64,000 bases of DNA from Pseudozobellia sp. WGM2 (lineage in GTDB: Bacteria; Bacteroidota; Bacteroidia; Flavobacteriales; Flavobacteriaceae), in NCBI RefSeq assembly GCF_017810075.1, contig NZ_JADNYK010000007.1, forward strand, positions 62,001-126,000. The letters run 5' to 3'. The notes beneath the pieces were generated by a model. The model saw only the letters and a list, made by a program, of their open reading frames with translations. It was not told the DNA's origin and searched no databases. The position numbers and the translations under genes were made by a program. Positions within the stretch are counted from its first letter, which is position 1. Each line of letters starts with the position of its first letter. Positions 7,217 to 16,538 of this stretch are shown here, piece after piece.

Positions 7217-10201
7217 TTAAAAATCAAGGTTGAGACCCATTGTAAATGTTCGTGGACGAGCATATGGTGATGCCTCAATTCCGTCAAAATTCTCAGGGTC
7301 TAACCCATCATAATCGGTAATTACGAACACATTGTTTGCCGAACTATAGATTCGCAATCCGATTTTTTTATTATCAAAAGGTTTTAGATTGTAGCCAAGG
7401 GTAATGTTATCCAATCGTAAAAAGGAAGCATCAGAAAGATAGAAATCTGATAACGCCTGCAAATCTGAAGGAATATTAGGGAACCCATTATATTGAGTTC
7501 CGTCATACAAATTCAAGGCATTGTTTATAAAACCTGTGTCGGTAAGTGGTATTACCGATTCGGCAAAACCTCTATTCAAAAGGTTACCATTGTATACTTC
7601 ACCTCCTATTTGCCCCCTAAAATTAGCGGTCAAATCTAGGTTCTTGTATTGCATATAGGTTCCAAAACCATAGGTCCATTTGGGCTCAAAAGGAATAAAA
7701 ATGCGATCCCTATCTGAAATGACACCATCTCCATTTTGATCCACAAAGGCATCTTCTATGGGCGAACCATCGGCACCGTATACTTGCTCGTACAGCCAGA
7801 AAGTTCTATTTCTTTCACCTACGGCGGTCTGCCCTATATTCACGCCGGTACCACGACCTATTCCTCCTCCGCTCGAAAACTGGGTAATGTTGTCTAAATC
7901 TTTAATATAAGTCTCATTGAAAGCGACATTACCGTTAAATTCTAAATTGAAAATCTCAGTTTGTACGGGTCTAAATTGCAAAGCGGTCTCAAAACCTTTA
8001 CTCTCAGTTTCACCAACATTACTAACAAAACGATTTCGCAATGCACCTTCCGATTGTGGTACCTCAGCCAATAGATCGGTCGTATTTCTAGTATAGGCAT
8101 CAATTGTTCCACTTAGAATATTAGAGAATAAATCAAAGTCGATACCAATGTTGTAGGTCGATGTCTTTTCCCATGTTAAATCTGGATTAAAAGCATTAGC
8201 TCTATAGGTAGTAACGGTTCGGTCTCCGAAAATATAACTTACAGTTGGGTCGCCATCATCGTATAATGCTGTATTCGGATAAAAACCTACCGGACCCGTA
8301 ATATCTTGTTGGCCGGTAAGGCCCCAACCAACCCTTAATTTTAATTGGCTTAACCATTCAGCATCTTTCAGAAAATCTTCACTATCAAGTTTCCAAGCGA
8401 ACGCCGCTGCTGGAAAATATCCCCAGCGCTGGTCTTTAGCAAATAACGAAGAACCATCTGCCCTTAAAGACGCTGTTAACAAGTACCGATCAAAAAAGTT
8501 AAGGTTGGTTCGTGCGAAATACGATTGTAGATTAAGTTCTGTATAATATTTAAATGGTTGTTGTGGCTCTCTAAAACCATTCTCGGTAGTTGTTGGGTAG
8601 GTTATACCCTGTGTGGTAAAATTTTGATATGCATAACCAGCTTGAACATCGATTTTTCGAAGTGGTCCATCCCAGAATTTCACATAGGACAAATACGCGT
8701 CTAATAAATGATCTCTTTTAATCTGATCTTCGCTGTAGTTTTCACTGAAATTGTTGAAAATCGGAAGACCTTCGAAAATACTGTACGAAGCCACTGCCCC
8801 CGGCAAAAAATATTCGTTAATAGTTGATTCAGAGTAATCGATACCGGTGTTGACAACCGCGGTTAAATCTTCAAAACCGTGAATTTTATATCGCAGTTCC
8901 ATATTTCCGATAAATCGGTCGGCATCTTCATTACGTTCTCTCTGTTTTAGCAAAGCAAGCGGATTAGAAGGCCCAACGATACCTCTGTCATCGGTCAGTT
9001 GATAAAAGCCGCCGAAAATACCTCCTTCAGGATCATAAACGGGCAGTGTCGGATTCGCGGTTAAGGCACTACCAATAGCCCCACTATCTGGTTGGTCTTT
9101 CTCTGTAGCAATTCCTTTGGCATTGATAGTCAACTTTAAGTGCTGATCAAAGAAATCAGGAGAAATGTTCAACGATGCGGTATACCTATTAAGCTGAGAT
9201 TCTTTAAGAATACCGTTTATCTCTGAATGGCCAAAAGAGGCCCTAATCGGTATTTTATTAAACAGATTGCCCCTTGCCGTTAAGTTGTTGTTCAGCGTAT
9301 AGGAAGTTCTATAGATTTCTTCTTGCCAGTTGGTATCGTAAATCGTACCGTTGAGACCTAGAAGGTTCGAACTATCAGGGTAGGTGTTCTGAATAAAATT
9401 TACATACTCAGAAGATTCAAAAATATCTATCTTTCTACTTAAGGTACCCACCTGAACATTTGATGAAAAATTAAACTGCGGAGCACCTTTCGTACCAGAT
9501 TTGGTCGTAATGATAATTACTCCGTTAGATGCCCTAGAACCATAAATAGCGGTAGAAGACGCATCTTTTAGAACAGAAAACGATTCAATATCGTTCGGAT
9601 TGATAAGAGTTAAGGGGTTTGCTTGCCCCGCGGGATTCTGGTTAGACAACGGCACACCGTCAATTACTATAAGCGGACTATTATTAGCATTCAATGATGA
9701 GCCCCCACGAATTCTAATGTTGATTCCTGCATCTGGGTCACCTCCGTTATTCACCACACGCACACCGGCAGACTTGCCCGTTATCATCTGATCCGCCGTA
9801 GTAATAGCACCTTTATTCAGTTCTTCGGATGTTAATAACTGCACGGAACCTGTGGCATCTTTTTTGGTGGTAGAACCATACCCAATAATCACTACTTCAT
9901 CTAGCTGAGCTACATCATTCTGTAGCGTCACATCAATCGTGTTTGAGGTAACCTCTCTTTCTACTGATTTTAAACCGATGTATGAAAAAACCAAGACGCT
10001 ACCCATATCGGCTTCAATGGAGTATTTGCCATCAAAATCAGTGGTGACACCGGTAGTTGTTCCTTTAATGATGATTGTTGCCCCTGGCAAGGGACTTTCG
10101 GTTTCGCCATCAGTGACTGTTCCTGTAATGTTACTTTGTGCCAAAACAAAAAATGGTGCACATAGTGACATCAGGAAAATCATCGAAATTTTCTTTCGCA
10201 T
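7217..10201 (-). CDS. SusC-family TonB-dependent transporter (starch locus)
   Basis: This 994-residue outer-membrane beta-barrel is the first gene of the starch operon. A signal peptide (about 1-21, cleaved after VLAQ) leads into a carboxypeptidase-regulatory-like domain (24-95, with GTVTDGETESPLPGA and TDFDGKYSI). Then come the TonB box region (QLDEVVIIGYG), the plug (ITTADQMITGKSAGVRV, LIVIDGVP, STAIYGSRASNGVIIITTK), and a barrel ending in a terminal Phe (GLNLDF). There is no N-terminal STN domain, so it is not expected to signal to an anti-sigma factor. That fits control by the separate AraC-type regulator. It should import malto-oligosaccharides with its SusD partner. Transcription probably starts in the 430-base gap upstream. 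Confidence 0.96.
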   Translation of the reverse strand: MRKKISMIFLMSLCAPFFVLAQSNITGTVTDGETESPLPGATIIIKGTTTGVTTDFDGKYSIEADMGSVLVFSYIGLKSVEREVTSNTIDVTLQNDVAQLDEVVIIGYGSTTKKDATGSVQLLTSEELNKGAITTADQMITGKSAGVRVVNNGGDPDAGINIRIRGGSSLNANNSPLIVIDGVPLSNQNPAGQANPLTLINPNDIESFSVLKDASSTAIYGSRASNGVIIITTKSGTKGAPQFNFSSNVQVGTLSRKIDIFESSEYVNFIQNTYPDSSNLLGLNGTIYDTNWQEEIYRTSYTLNNNLTARGNLFNKIPIRASFGHSEINGILKESQLNRYTASLNISPDFFDQHLKLTINAKGIATEKDQPDSGAIGSALTANPTLPVYDPEGGIFGGFYQLTDDRGIVGPSNPLALLKQRERNEDADRFIGNMELRYKIHGFEDLTAVVNTGIDYSESTINEYFLPGAVASYSIFEGLPIFNNFSENYSEDQIKRDHLLDAYLSYVKFWDGPLRKIDVQAGYAYQNFTTQGITYPTTTENGFREPQQPFKYYTELNLQSYFARTNLNFFDRYLLTASLRADGSSLFAKDQRWGYFPAAAFAWKLDSEDFLKDAEWLSQLKLRVGWGLTGQQDITGPVGFYPNTALYDDGDPTVSYIFGDRTVTTYRANAFNPDLTWEKTSTYNIGIDFDLFSNILSGTIDAYTRNTTDLLAEVPQSEGALRNRFVSNVGETESKGFETALQFRPVQTEIFNLEFNGNVAFNETYIKDLDNITQFSSGGGIGRGTGVNIGQTAVGERNRTFWLYEQVYGADGSPIEDAFVDQNGDGVISDRDRIFIPFEPKWTYGFGTYMQYKNLDLTANFRGQIGGEVYNGNLLNRGFAESVIPLTDTGFINNALNLYDGTQYNGFPNIPSDLQALSDFYLSDASFLRLDNITLGYNLKPFDNKKIGLRIYSSANNVFVITDYDGLDPENFDGIEASPYARPRTFTMGLNLDF

Positions 10202-10634
10202 AAGTGAGTTGAGTTTAAGTTAGTTTAAGGGTTGAGCACCCTCTCATTTACCTACTAAAACTACTTTATGCCAACCTCTCATTCGCTTCATTTTATAAAA
10301 TGACCTAAAATTGAGGTTGACACTTGGCCTAAAAAGATTAACCATATTCAAAAGAGACATACTCAAAAACCTAAAAAACAATCATTTATATATTTTTTAG
10401 AACTAATTCAAAGAAGCAAAATCTAAATACTATTGAAGGCTATTAAAATTGAAGTACGACACTTAAAAGCGAATATCAATATAGATTTATCAATCAAATA
10501 GGTTTAATTTTTTAATTTGAAAATAAAATCAGTCTAAAAAAATAGATTTCAAAAAGTAACTACACAAGAAATGCATATTTAACCCTTCAAATAAATGCAC
10601 ATTCACTAAGATTGTTATATAAGATGTCGAACCA
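10202..10634. promoter_or_regulatory. Gap holding the upstream region of the starch operon
   Basis: This AT-rich, gene-free stretch lies between the last gene of the GlcNAc operon and the first gene of the starch operon, both on the minus strand. It must hold the starch-operon promoter. I found no clean TTTG/TAnnTTTG pair on the minus strand, which would suit a promoter needing an activator. Nested inverted repeats at 10272-10319 are the only clear structure. No gene was recognised. Confidence 0.55.
10272..10319. repeat. Nested inverted repeats 70-120 bases upstream of the starch SusC gene
   Basis: A perfect 14-base palindrome (CATTTTATAAAATG, 10289-10302) sits between the arms of a 7-base inverted repeat, CAACCTC (10272-10278) and GAGGTTG (10313-10319). 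It could be an operator for the AraC-type regulator, or a hairpin in a long leader. Confidence 0.5.
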
Positions 10635-10644
10635 TTACTGGTTC
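10629..10644 (-). terminator. Small hairpin over the stop codon of the last GlcNAc-operon gene
   Basis: A perfect inverted repeat, GAACCA and TGGTTC with a four-base loop, spans the GH20 stop codon. There is no strong T-run after it, so a terminator or 3'-end stabilising role is only possible. Confidence 0.25.
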
Positions 10645-12242
10645 TCGTAGAATTCGATACCCTCTAATTTCCAAATGGTCTTTAATTCGGCCAAGGCTTT
10701 TTGAAAATCGACAAAACTCTTTTGCTTTAATACCGTCCACCCTACTTCGGAATATGCAGCCAACCTCGGGAAGATTTGTTTTTCCATACTCTGAACCGTA
10801 GGTACCCATTCACTCCACATTTGAGTACCTAAACCCTTGATTTTTGAGTGGTATTGCTCCTCTAATCCTTCTGGCACCGGGTCGAATGCGTATGACTTTT
10901 CAAGTGGTAAGCGTTTATAGGTGTAATCAAGATACGTATCCCAATGGTTAGAATTGACCACATCATACCCGTCTTCAACAGCTCTATTCACTAGCTCTAA
11001 ATCTCCTTTCCAAAAATGAACAATGGCAGAAGGGGCTAATTTCTCGGATGCATTTACAGCAGTATGGCCCCGATCTTCATGAACATTGTGACCCATAATC
11101 TCGTTCCAGCCCATCATTCGTTTTCCGGCCTCATCAATATAATTCGAGATATCATTTGTAAAACTGATCTGTAGATCCATCGGTGACTGTAAATCCTTAT
11201 CCTTCATGAAAGAGACCATCGATTTGTTTTTTAACCACGGTTCAAAATTTACTTCATCTCCTCCGATATGGATCACTGAGCCCGGAAAAAGTTTCATAAC
11301 CTCATCTAAAACATCTTTTAAAAACCGTACTACTTTCGGATTTGTGATGTCAAAAGAATCATCCATTTTACCAAAAGTTTCAGAAACTTCTTTCGTTGTA
11401 CCCAAAGTACCTAACCAATTATATGAAGCGACTGCCGCCATTGCATGACCGGGCATTTCAATTTCAGGAACTATCGTAATATGCCTTTTTTTTGCATAAT
11501 CGATGATTTCTCGAATTTCCTTTTGGGTATAATACCCACCATGTGGTTCGCCTGTTCTTAAATCGCTTTTTCTTGCTGTCTGGGTATCGTTTCTTTTAGA
11601 ACCGATTTCAGTCAGTTTCGGGTATTTTTTAATTTCTATACGCCACCCTTGATCGTCGGTCAAGTGCCAGTGAAAAATATTCATTTTCACTAAAGCCATT
11701 TGGTCCAAGAGCTTTTTTACCGTTGCCGTACCCTTAAAATGTCGAGATTCATCTAACATAAAAGTGCGCCATGAAAAACGTGGTCGATCTACAATCTTTA
11801 GCTTCGGTAGTATTACCGGATTTTTACTTTCGCCAAACTCAAATTCGGGTGGCAAAAGCTGTCTAAATGTTTGAATGCCATAAAAAATTCCGGAAGCATC
11901 GGCAGCTTCAATTAAAATACCGTCATCGTCAATATTCATGGTATACCCCTCTTCACCCAACTCATCGAACAACGAAACGTCGATTATTAATTCTATATCA
12001 CCTCGATTCTTACGAATTTTTGGTGCCACGCCAAATCCACTTTTTAAGACCTCTGCCAAGTGCAATGCTTCGCTCTTCAGTTCATTCGATGCATTTATGG
12101 TGACATTTTTTGAAATCTCATAAGACCCTTCGTTAAAGCTAATTGAATTAGGTCTAGGAACCACGTGAACCTCTTGTGCATGGACCGGATGGAAGGCCGA
12201 AAAGAGGAGAAAAAAGAGAAATACAGTATGAACTAACTTCAT
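10635..12242 (-). CDS. GH20 beta-N-acetylhexosaminidase
   Basis: A 535-residue exported enzyme that should remove terminal beta-linked GlcNAc (or GalNAc) from oligosaccharides, probably in the periplasm. A signal peptide ends near HAQ (residue 23). A GH20b-like domain spans about 25-145, followed by the catalytic barrel (about 155-500). Visible motifs are HWHLTDDQGWR (191-201), PEIEMPGHA (259-267) and HIGGDEV, with the catalytic Asp329-Glu330 pair used in substrate-assisted catalysis. NHWDTYLDYTY in the C-terminal half is the usual substrate-site segment. There is no lipobox. It is the last gene of the GlcNAc operon, 35 bases after nagA. Confidence 0.95.
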   Translation of the reverse strand: MKLVHTVFLFFLLFSAFHPVHAQEVHVVPRPNSISFNEGSYEISKNVTINASNELKSEALHLAEVLKSGFGVAPKIRKNRGDIELIIDVSLFDELGEEGYTMNIDDDGILIEAADASGIFYGIQTFRQLLPPEFEFGESKNPVILPKLKIVDRPRFSWRTFMLDESRHFKGTATVKKLLDQMALVKMNIFHWHLTDDQGWRIEIKKYPKLTEIGSKRNDTQTARKSDLRTGEPHGGYYTQKEIREIIDYAKKRHITIVPEIEMPGHAMAAVASYNWLGTLGTTKEVSETFGKMDDSFDITNPKVVRFLKDVLDEVMKLFPGSVIHIGGDEVNFEPWLKNKSMVSFMKDKDLQSPMDLQISFTNDISNYIDEAGKRMMGWNEIMGHNVHEDRGHTAVNASEKLAPSAIVHFWKGDLELVNRAVEDGYDVVNSNHWDTYLDYTYKRLPLEKSYAFDPVPEGLEEQYHSKIKGLGTQMWSEWVPTVQSMEKQIFPRLAAYSEVGWTVLKQKSFVDFQKALAELKTIWKLEGIEFYENQ

Positions 12243-12277
12243 GAATTATTTTTTTGAAATATTATTTTGAATACTAC

Positions 12278-13423
12278 CTATCTGGTGAAGACAAGTTGCC
12301 CAGATTTAAAGGTTTTGATTACGCTTAGCCCCGATTTTCCCTTTTCGAAAACCACGATATCTGTCGGACTCTTTGAGTTTAATTTCTGAAGAGTGCCAGA
12401 CATTAGCTCCATAGGTTTTAAACTTGCCATATCTATAGCGGTCGGCAGATTGGCCAAATCAGATTTCATCATGTGGTTGACACACCCTAAAAGTGATTGG
12501 GCGGAGCCGGCCAACAATTCGGGCGAACGCTTCATAAAAAGACGCCCCTCTGTGCTGAGTTCAATGTCGCCACCAATGTGAGAACTGTAGGTGCCAGCTG
12601 ATAGACCCGCAAATTTTGTACTATCGCTTACCAAGATGCTGGTATTCGGTTTGACCTTGGTGAAAACTTTGATAACGGATTCCGGAAGATGAAAACCATC
12701 GGCAATCAAAGATATCCACAGTTCGTCTGAGGCCAGTTGCTCCCAAATATAATTGGGGTGTCGAGGTAAACTAAGGTGAGCGGCATTACCCAAGTGCGTA
12801 GACATTTTAGCGCCCGCCTTTACCGCTTCCTGAATTTTTTCCGGACTGGCAGCTGTATGCCCTAAAGAAACAAGAACTCCCACTTCCGCACATCTACCAA
12901 TAAACTCAACAGCCCCGGGCAGCTCTGGGGCCAAAGTGATTTTTTTAATGCGATTTCCCGAACGCTCTTGCCATTCACTGAAAAGTTGCCAATCGGGATT
13001 CTGTATATGCTCCATTGGATGTGCCCCTCTTGGTCCATCTTCTTTAGAAAGAAAAGGCCCTTCGAGATGTATACCCAATATCGATTTACCTACTAGAACC
13101 TTCTTATCACAAGCTTGCACTATGGCATCAATAGCACTTTCTATTTTGGCTGAAGAGTTGGTTATCAGTGTCGGCAGAAATGCTGTAACACCTTCTTCCC
13201 ATAAAAATTGTGTGATTTGAATTACTTCATCTTCGGTCAATTCTCCGCTATTCAAATCGATTCCTTTAAAACCGTTAACTTGAAGATCTACCAAACCGGG
13301 AGCAATGATTTGAGAACTGTTTTCTGAAGGATGCCCGACAATTTGAGAAATCAAATTATCTACTATCTGTACTTCGATAGAGTCACCCGTTTTATAATTC
13401 GCTCCCTTTATAGTGGTAGTCAT
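12278..13423 (-). CDS. nagA: N-acetylglucosamine-6-phosphate deacetylase
   Basis: This 381-residue cytoplasmic amidohydrolase converts GlcNAc-6-phosphate to glucosamine-6-phosphate plus acetate. It shows APGLVDLQVNG (41-51, the Q-x-N form also found in E. coli NagA), the metal-site HLEGPF (119-124), LGHTAA, THLGNAAH (usually THLFNAM in the family), IADGFHLP, and the catalytic-Asp segment LVSDST. The length matches the family. It starts 4 bases after the symporter gene ends and works with NagB, encoded in the same operon, to feed glycolysis. No signal peptide is seen. Confidence 0.95.
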   Translation of the reverse strand: MTTTIKGANYKTGDSIEVQIVDNLISQIVGHPSENSSQIIAPGLVDLQVNGFKGIDLNSGELTEDEVIQITQFLWEEGVTAFLPTLITNSSAKIESAIDAIVQACDKKVLVGKSILGIHLEGPFLSKEDGPRGAHPMEHIQNPDWQLFSEWQERSGNRIKKITLAPELPGAVEFIGRCAEVGVLVSLGHTAASPEKIQEAVKAGAKMSTHLGNAAHLSLPRHPNYIWEQLASDELWISLIADGFHLPESVIKVFTKVKPNTSILVSDSTKFAGLSAGTYSSHIGGDIELSTEGRLFMKRSPELLAGSAQSLLGCVNHMMKSDLANLPTAIDMASLKPMELMSGTLQKLNSKSPTDIVVFEKGKSGLSVIKTFKSGQLVFTR

Positions 13424-13427
13424 AATT

Positions 13428-14906
13428 TTATGTCTTTGGATTTTGGTCTAAGTTCAAATGAAGTTCTTTCACAACTTCGGGTACCGGATTTCGGTTAAAA
13501 AGGCCATAAATCACGTAAAGAAAAAAGGAAACCAGGGTAGGCCCGCCAATTTCGAGGGCAAAAACATCTATAGGAAAAATTTTAAGCGCTATAAAAGTTA
13601 ACAATCCTCCCACAATCGAGATAAGGGCAGCTCGCCCGTCGCTTTTGGCAAAGGCAGGTACAAGACCCAATATCATCGGTATCGAGATGGGGCCGAGCAA
13701 TGCCGCGAACCAACTTACTATGAGTCCGAAAACACCACCAAAATGACTCGCGTTCAAGGCGGTTATGATTGTACATATCGTAAAACAAAAGGTGGTTATA
13801 CGTGCCAACCGTAATCGCCTAACGTCGTCATATTCCTTAATTTTTGGGTTGAGTACTGGTAAAATATCCCTACTGATTACGGCGGAAACCGTATTCGAAT
13901 CAGAAGCCGTCATCGAAAGTGTATTCGCAAATAGGGAGGCCAGAACCAAACCGACCAAACCTGAGGGTAAAAATTCTTTGACCAACATACCATAAGATAA
14001 AGTGGGGTCTGCCATATTTTCAAAAAACAGGGGTGATGCGAACATGGGATAAAACAGGATCAGGGGCCAAATAAAATAGAGAATGGATGAGAGTATCGCA
14101 GCCTTTTTGGCAACTTCACCCGAACCGGATGAAATGAATCGAGTAGCCAAATTCCAAGTTCCGCCACTATAACTGAAAAAGTTTATGATCAATATAACTA
14201 TTACAAAACCCAGTGTATAGGGCTCATTAAAAAGTTGTGAATGTTCTTGTGGTAATCTATCCCATAGGGTAAAGATGCCATTGACACCATCACCCAACTT
14301 CATTAAAATCATAACGAACATGGTCATACCGGCAAGAAGCTGAACAATGAACTGCCCGAAGTCGTTCCACACATCGGCCCATAATCCACCAATAGTAATG
14401 TAAATCAAAGAAATAACCCCGACCAAGATAATACCAAAAGTTAAAGAGGTACCACTGAACACATTGAGCAATACTGCTATTGCGGCCAACTTTCCACCGG
14501 TATCAAAAACCTTAATCAACGCTCCGGCCCAAGCAATCAATTGTTGGGTCTGTAAATTGTACCGTTTTAATAAATATTCTGTAGGGGATTGAATTCCAGA
14601 AAAAATTCTGAGTCGTGACCAGCGAGGGGCAATAAAGAATGCCGCCATCAATGTTGCCAAAGCCACGGTAAAGGCCCACCAAACATAAAGGCTAAAGCCA
14701 TGGGTGTAGGCAATACCCGCATAGGCAACGAAAACTGCACCACTATACCCAGAAACATGGTGCGATATACCTGATAGCCACCATGGCAACTTACCTCCGG
14801 CTGTATAGAAATCGGCCGAACTTTTTACCCGAAAATAGGCCCAAAGACCAATACCAAGAAGCATTAGAAAATAAAGAGATAGAACAAACCAATCGAGTAA
14901 CTGCAT
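13428..14906 (-). CDS. SSS-family sodium/solute symporter, probably for GlcNAc or a related sugar
   Basis: This 492-residue inner-membrane protein has about 13 hydrophobic helices and SSS-family features: a first helix with DWFVLSLYFLMLLGIG, ADFYTAGGKLPWWLSG in the first loop, and SGYSGAVFVAYAGIAY. It lies between nagA and a GH20 gene. It would import the free amino sugar released by the GH20 enzymes, unphosphorylated, so a kinase must act before NagA. The substrate is inferred from position only. It differs from the arabinose-operon SSS protein at 39585-41210. Confidence 0.88.
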   Translation of the reverse strand: MQLLDWFVLSLYFLMLLGIGLWAYFRVKSSADFYTAGGKLPWWLSGISHHVSGYSGAVFVAYAGIAYTHGFSLYVWWAFTVALATLMAAFFIAPRWSRLRIFSGIQSPTEYLLKRYNLQTQQLIAWAGALIKVFDTGGKLAAIAVLLNVFSGTSLTFGIILVGVISLIYITIGGLWADVWNDFGQFIVQLLAGMTMFVMILMKLGDGVNGIFTLWDRLPQEHSQLFNEPYTLGFVIVILIINFFSYSGGTWNLATRFISSGSGEVAKKAAILSSILYFIWPLILFYPMFASPLFFENMADPTLSYGMLVKEFLPSGLVGLVLASLFANTLSMTASDSNTVSAVISRDILPVLNPKIKEYDDVRRLRLARITTFCFTICTIITALNASHFGGVFGLIVSWFAALLGPISIPMILGLVPAFAKSDGRAALISIVGGLLTFIALKIFPIDVFALEIGGPTLVSFFLYVIYGLFNRNPVPEVVKELHLNLDQNPKT

Positions 14907-14954
14907 TTATTAAAAAGGTATTTCGGTTAATTTTTGATGGCTACTGCGCCAGAA

Positions 14955-16517
14955 TTACTTCACTTTTGCCAGGCGATTGTACAGAACCTTTACTTGTTGC
15001 ACCCGAAGTTCGTTCTGTTCTTGTAGTTCGGTTTCGTATAGAAACCCACTATTTAAAGCAGTAAATCGTTTGTTTAAACTTTCAGCTTCGGCTAAAATTT
15101 CATCCAATTTTTTTAGTAGTTCAGGAGTTTGTTCTATAGAAAAATCTTTGTGATTGTATTCGGCTTCTACCCCTTTAAATTTCAAGTAGTGCATTCTTAA
15201 GTCGACCATAAGTTTGTAATGTTCGAATTCAGACACATTATCTTTTGGTTCAATTTCTTTGATAGCTTTTCTTATGCCTTCATAATTCGAATACATCTCG
15301 TCGATATCTGCACTCCAAACCGGCTTTCCATTTTTTATCAACTCAGGCTTGGCCGAGAAAAACTTCCAGAGTGTTTCTCTTTGTTCTTTGTTTAACCCAA
15401 AGCGATTTTTACCGTATTGCGCAACAAACGACTTGGCATCAATCGGTTTCTTCTGCTTTAGGGCTTCGGCGTAACTAGCTATTAGAATTCTAAAGCCCGA
15501 CATGGGGTAGGTGTTTCTTATTTGAACCATCCCCATTACATCATAATCGACATCCCAAGTAAAACCGTACACGCCTGAAGTTGACCATGAAGTCATGACC
15601 AAGCCCTCATAACCTGCTTTTCTAGCATAGGGTATAAATTCTTCTTGATTCTTAAAATGGGTCGGCCAATTTGTAACGTACCAATTGTCAGGATGTGAAC
15701 GAATCGCAGGCGAACCCCAAAATGTAAATCCTTTTTCCTGTAACCCGGGAACATCACCGAAGTGGTTTATTTTCCAGCCGTAGTTCCAATCGACAAAAAT
15801 GGTTTCCTTTGGCAATTCAGATGCCGCTTCAGGATGTTTGAGAATAATGTCTGCCCACATTACCGGTTTTTTATCAAGATCTATCACCAACTCAGTAATC
15901 ATTTTCATATGATCAACGAACAACTTAGACTTACTCGACTCTTCTACCTTTTTTTGACATTTAGAACAATGACCTAATAGGTAAGTCTCATCACCTCCTA
16001 TATGTATGTAGTCGGAATTATGGGTATTGGCCAAATCAGTGAACAGATCCGTGAACAGTTCTTTGCTGGCTTCAGACTCCATAGGGCAAAGCTGACTGAT
16101 ATCTTTTCTATCTTCCTTTAAAAGACTATATCTAGAATTTCTAAGTATATACTCGACATGCCCCAAACTCTGCTGCAAGGGTATCACCTTGATGCCCAAA
16201 CTTTCACAATAGGTGATAAATTCATCAACTTCTTCACGTGAATACGAATACTTGTTCGATATGGCTGGATGCTTTTCAAAGGGATAAGTTCCTTCCCACT
16301 CCATTACCAAAGTATTGAGTCCAAAATCAGAAAGCTGTTTTGCGAACTCTTTAAGTGCTTCTGGGGTCATTACCTGTATGCGAAGGTCGATATGAAAACC
16401 CTTTACCTCGAAGTCTGTACTATCTTCCACAGCATTTTCTTGAGCCTGCATTGCCGCGGGCATATTAAGAAATAAAACGAGGACAAAAATTATTCTATAC
16501 ACTCTTTTTAAAATCAT
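14955..16517 (-). CDS. GH20-like hexosaminidase of the single-domain (HexD-like) type
   Basis: A 520-residue exported protein with a signal peptide ending near MQAQ (residue 26). It has no separate GH20b domain: the barrel begins at about residue 39 (GFHIDLRIQV). The catalytic Asp176-Glu177 lies in YIHIGGDETYLLG, followed by a CxxC (Cys184, Cys187). Other barrel segments are LVMEWEG (70-76), QSLGHVEY (116-123), MWADIIL and FVDWNYGW. The arrangement recalls the HexD-like branch of GH20, whose substrates include beta-linked GalNAc and GlcNAc. The 110 C-terminal residues are helical and charged. It complements the standard GH20 at the end of the operon and may act on a different linkage or sugar. 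Confidence 0.82.
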   Translation of the reverse strand: MILKRVYRIIFVLVLFLNMPAAMQAQENAVEDSTDFEVKGFHIDLRIQVMTPEALKEFAKQLSDFGLNTLVMEWEGTYPFEKHPAISNKYSYSREEVDEFITYCESLGIKVIPLQQSLGHVEYILRNSRYSLLKEDRKDISQLCPMESEASKELFTDLFTDLANTHNSDYIHIGGDETYLLGHCSKCQKKVEESSKSKLFVDHMKMITELVIDLDKKPVMWADIILKHPEAASELPKETIFVDWNYGWKINHFGDVPGLQEKGFTFWGSPAIRSHPDNWYVTNWPTHFKNQEEFIPYARKAGYEGLVMTSWSTSGVYGFTWDVDYDVMGMVQIRNTYPMSGFRILIASYAEALKQKKPIDAKSFVAQYGKNRFGLNKEQRETLWKFFSAKPELIKNGKPVWSADIDEMYSNYEGIRKAIKEIEPKDNVSEFEHYKLMVDLRMHYLKFKGVEAEYNHKDFSIEQTPELLKKLDEILAEAESLNKRFTALNSGFLYETELQEQNELRVQQVKVLYNRLAKVK

Positions 16518-16538
16518 ATGGATGTTTTTTGTAGTATC

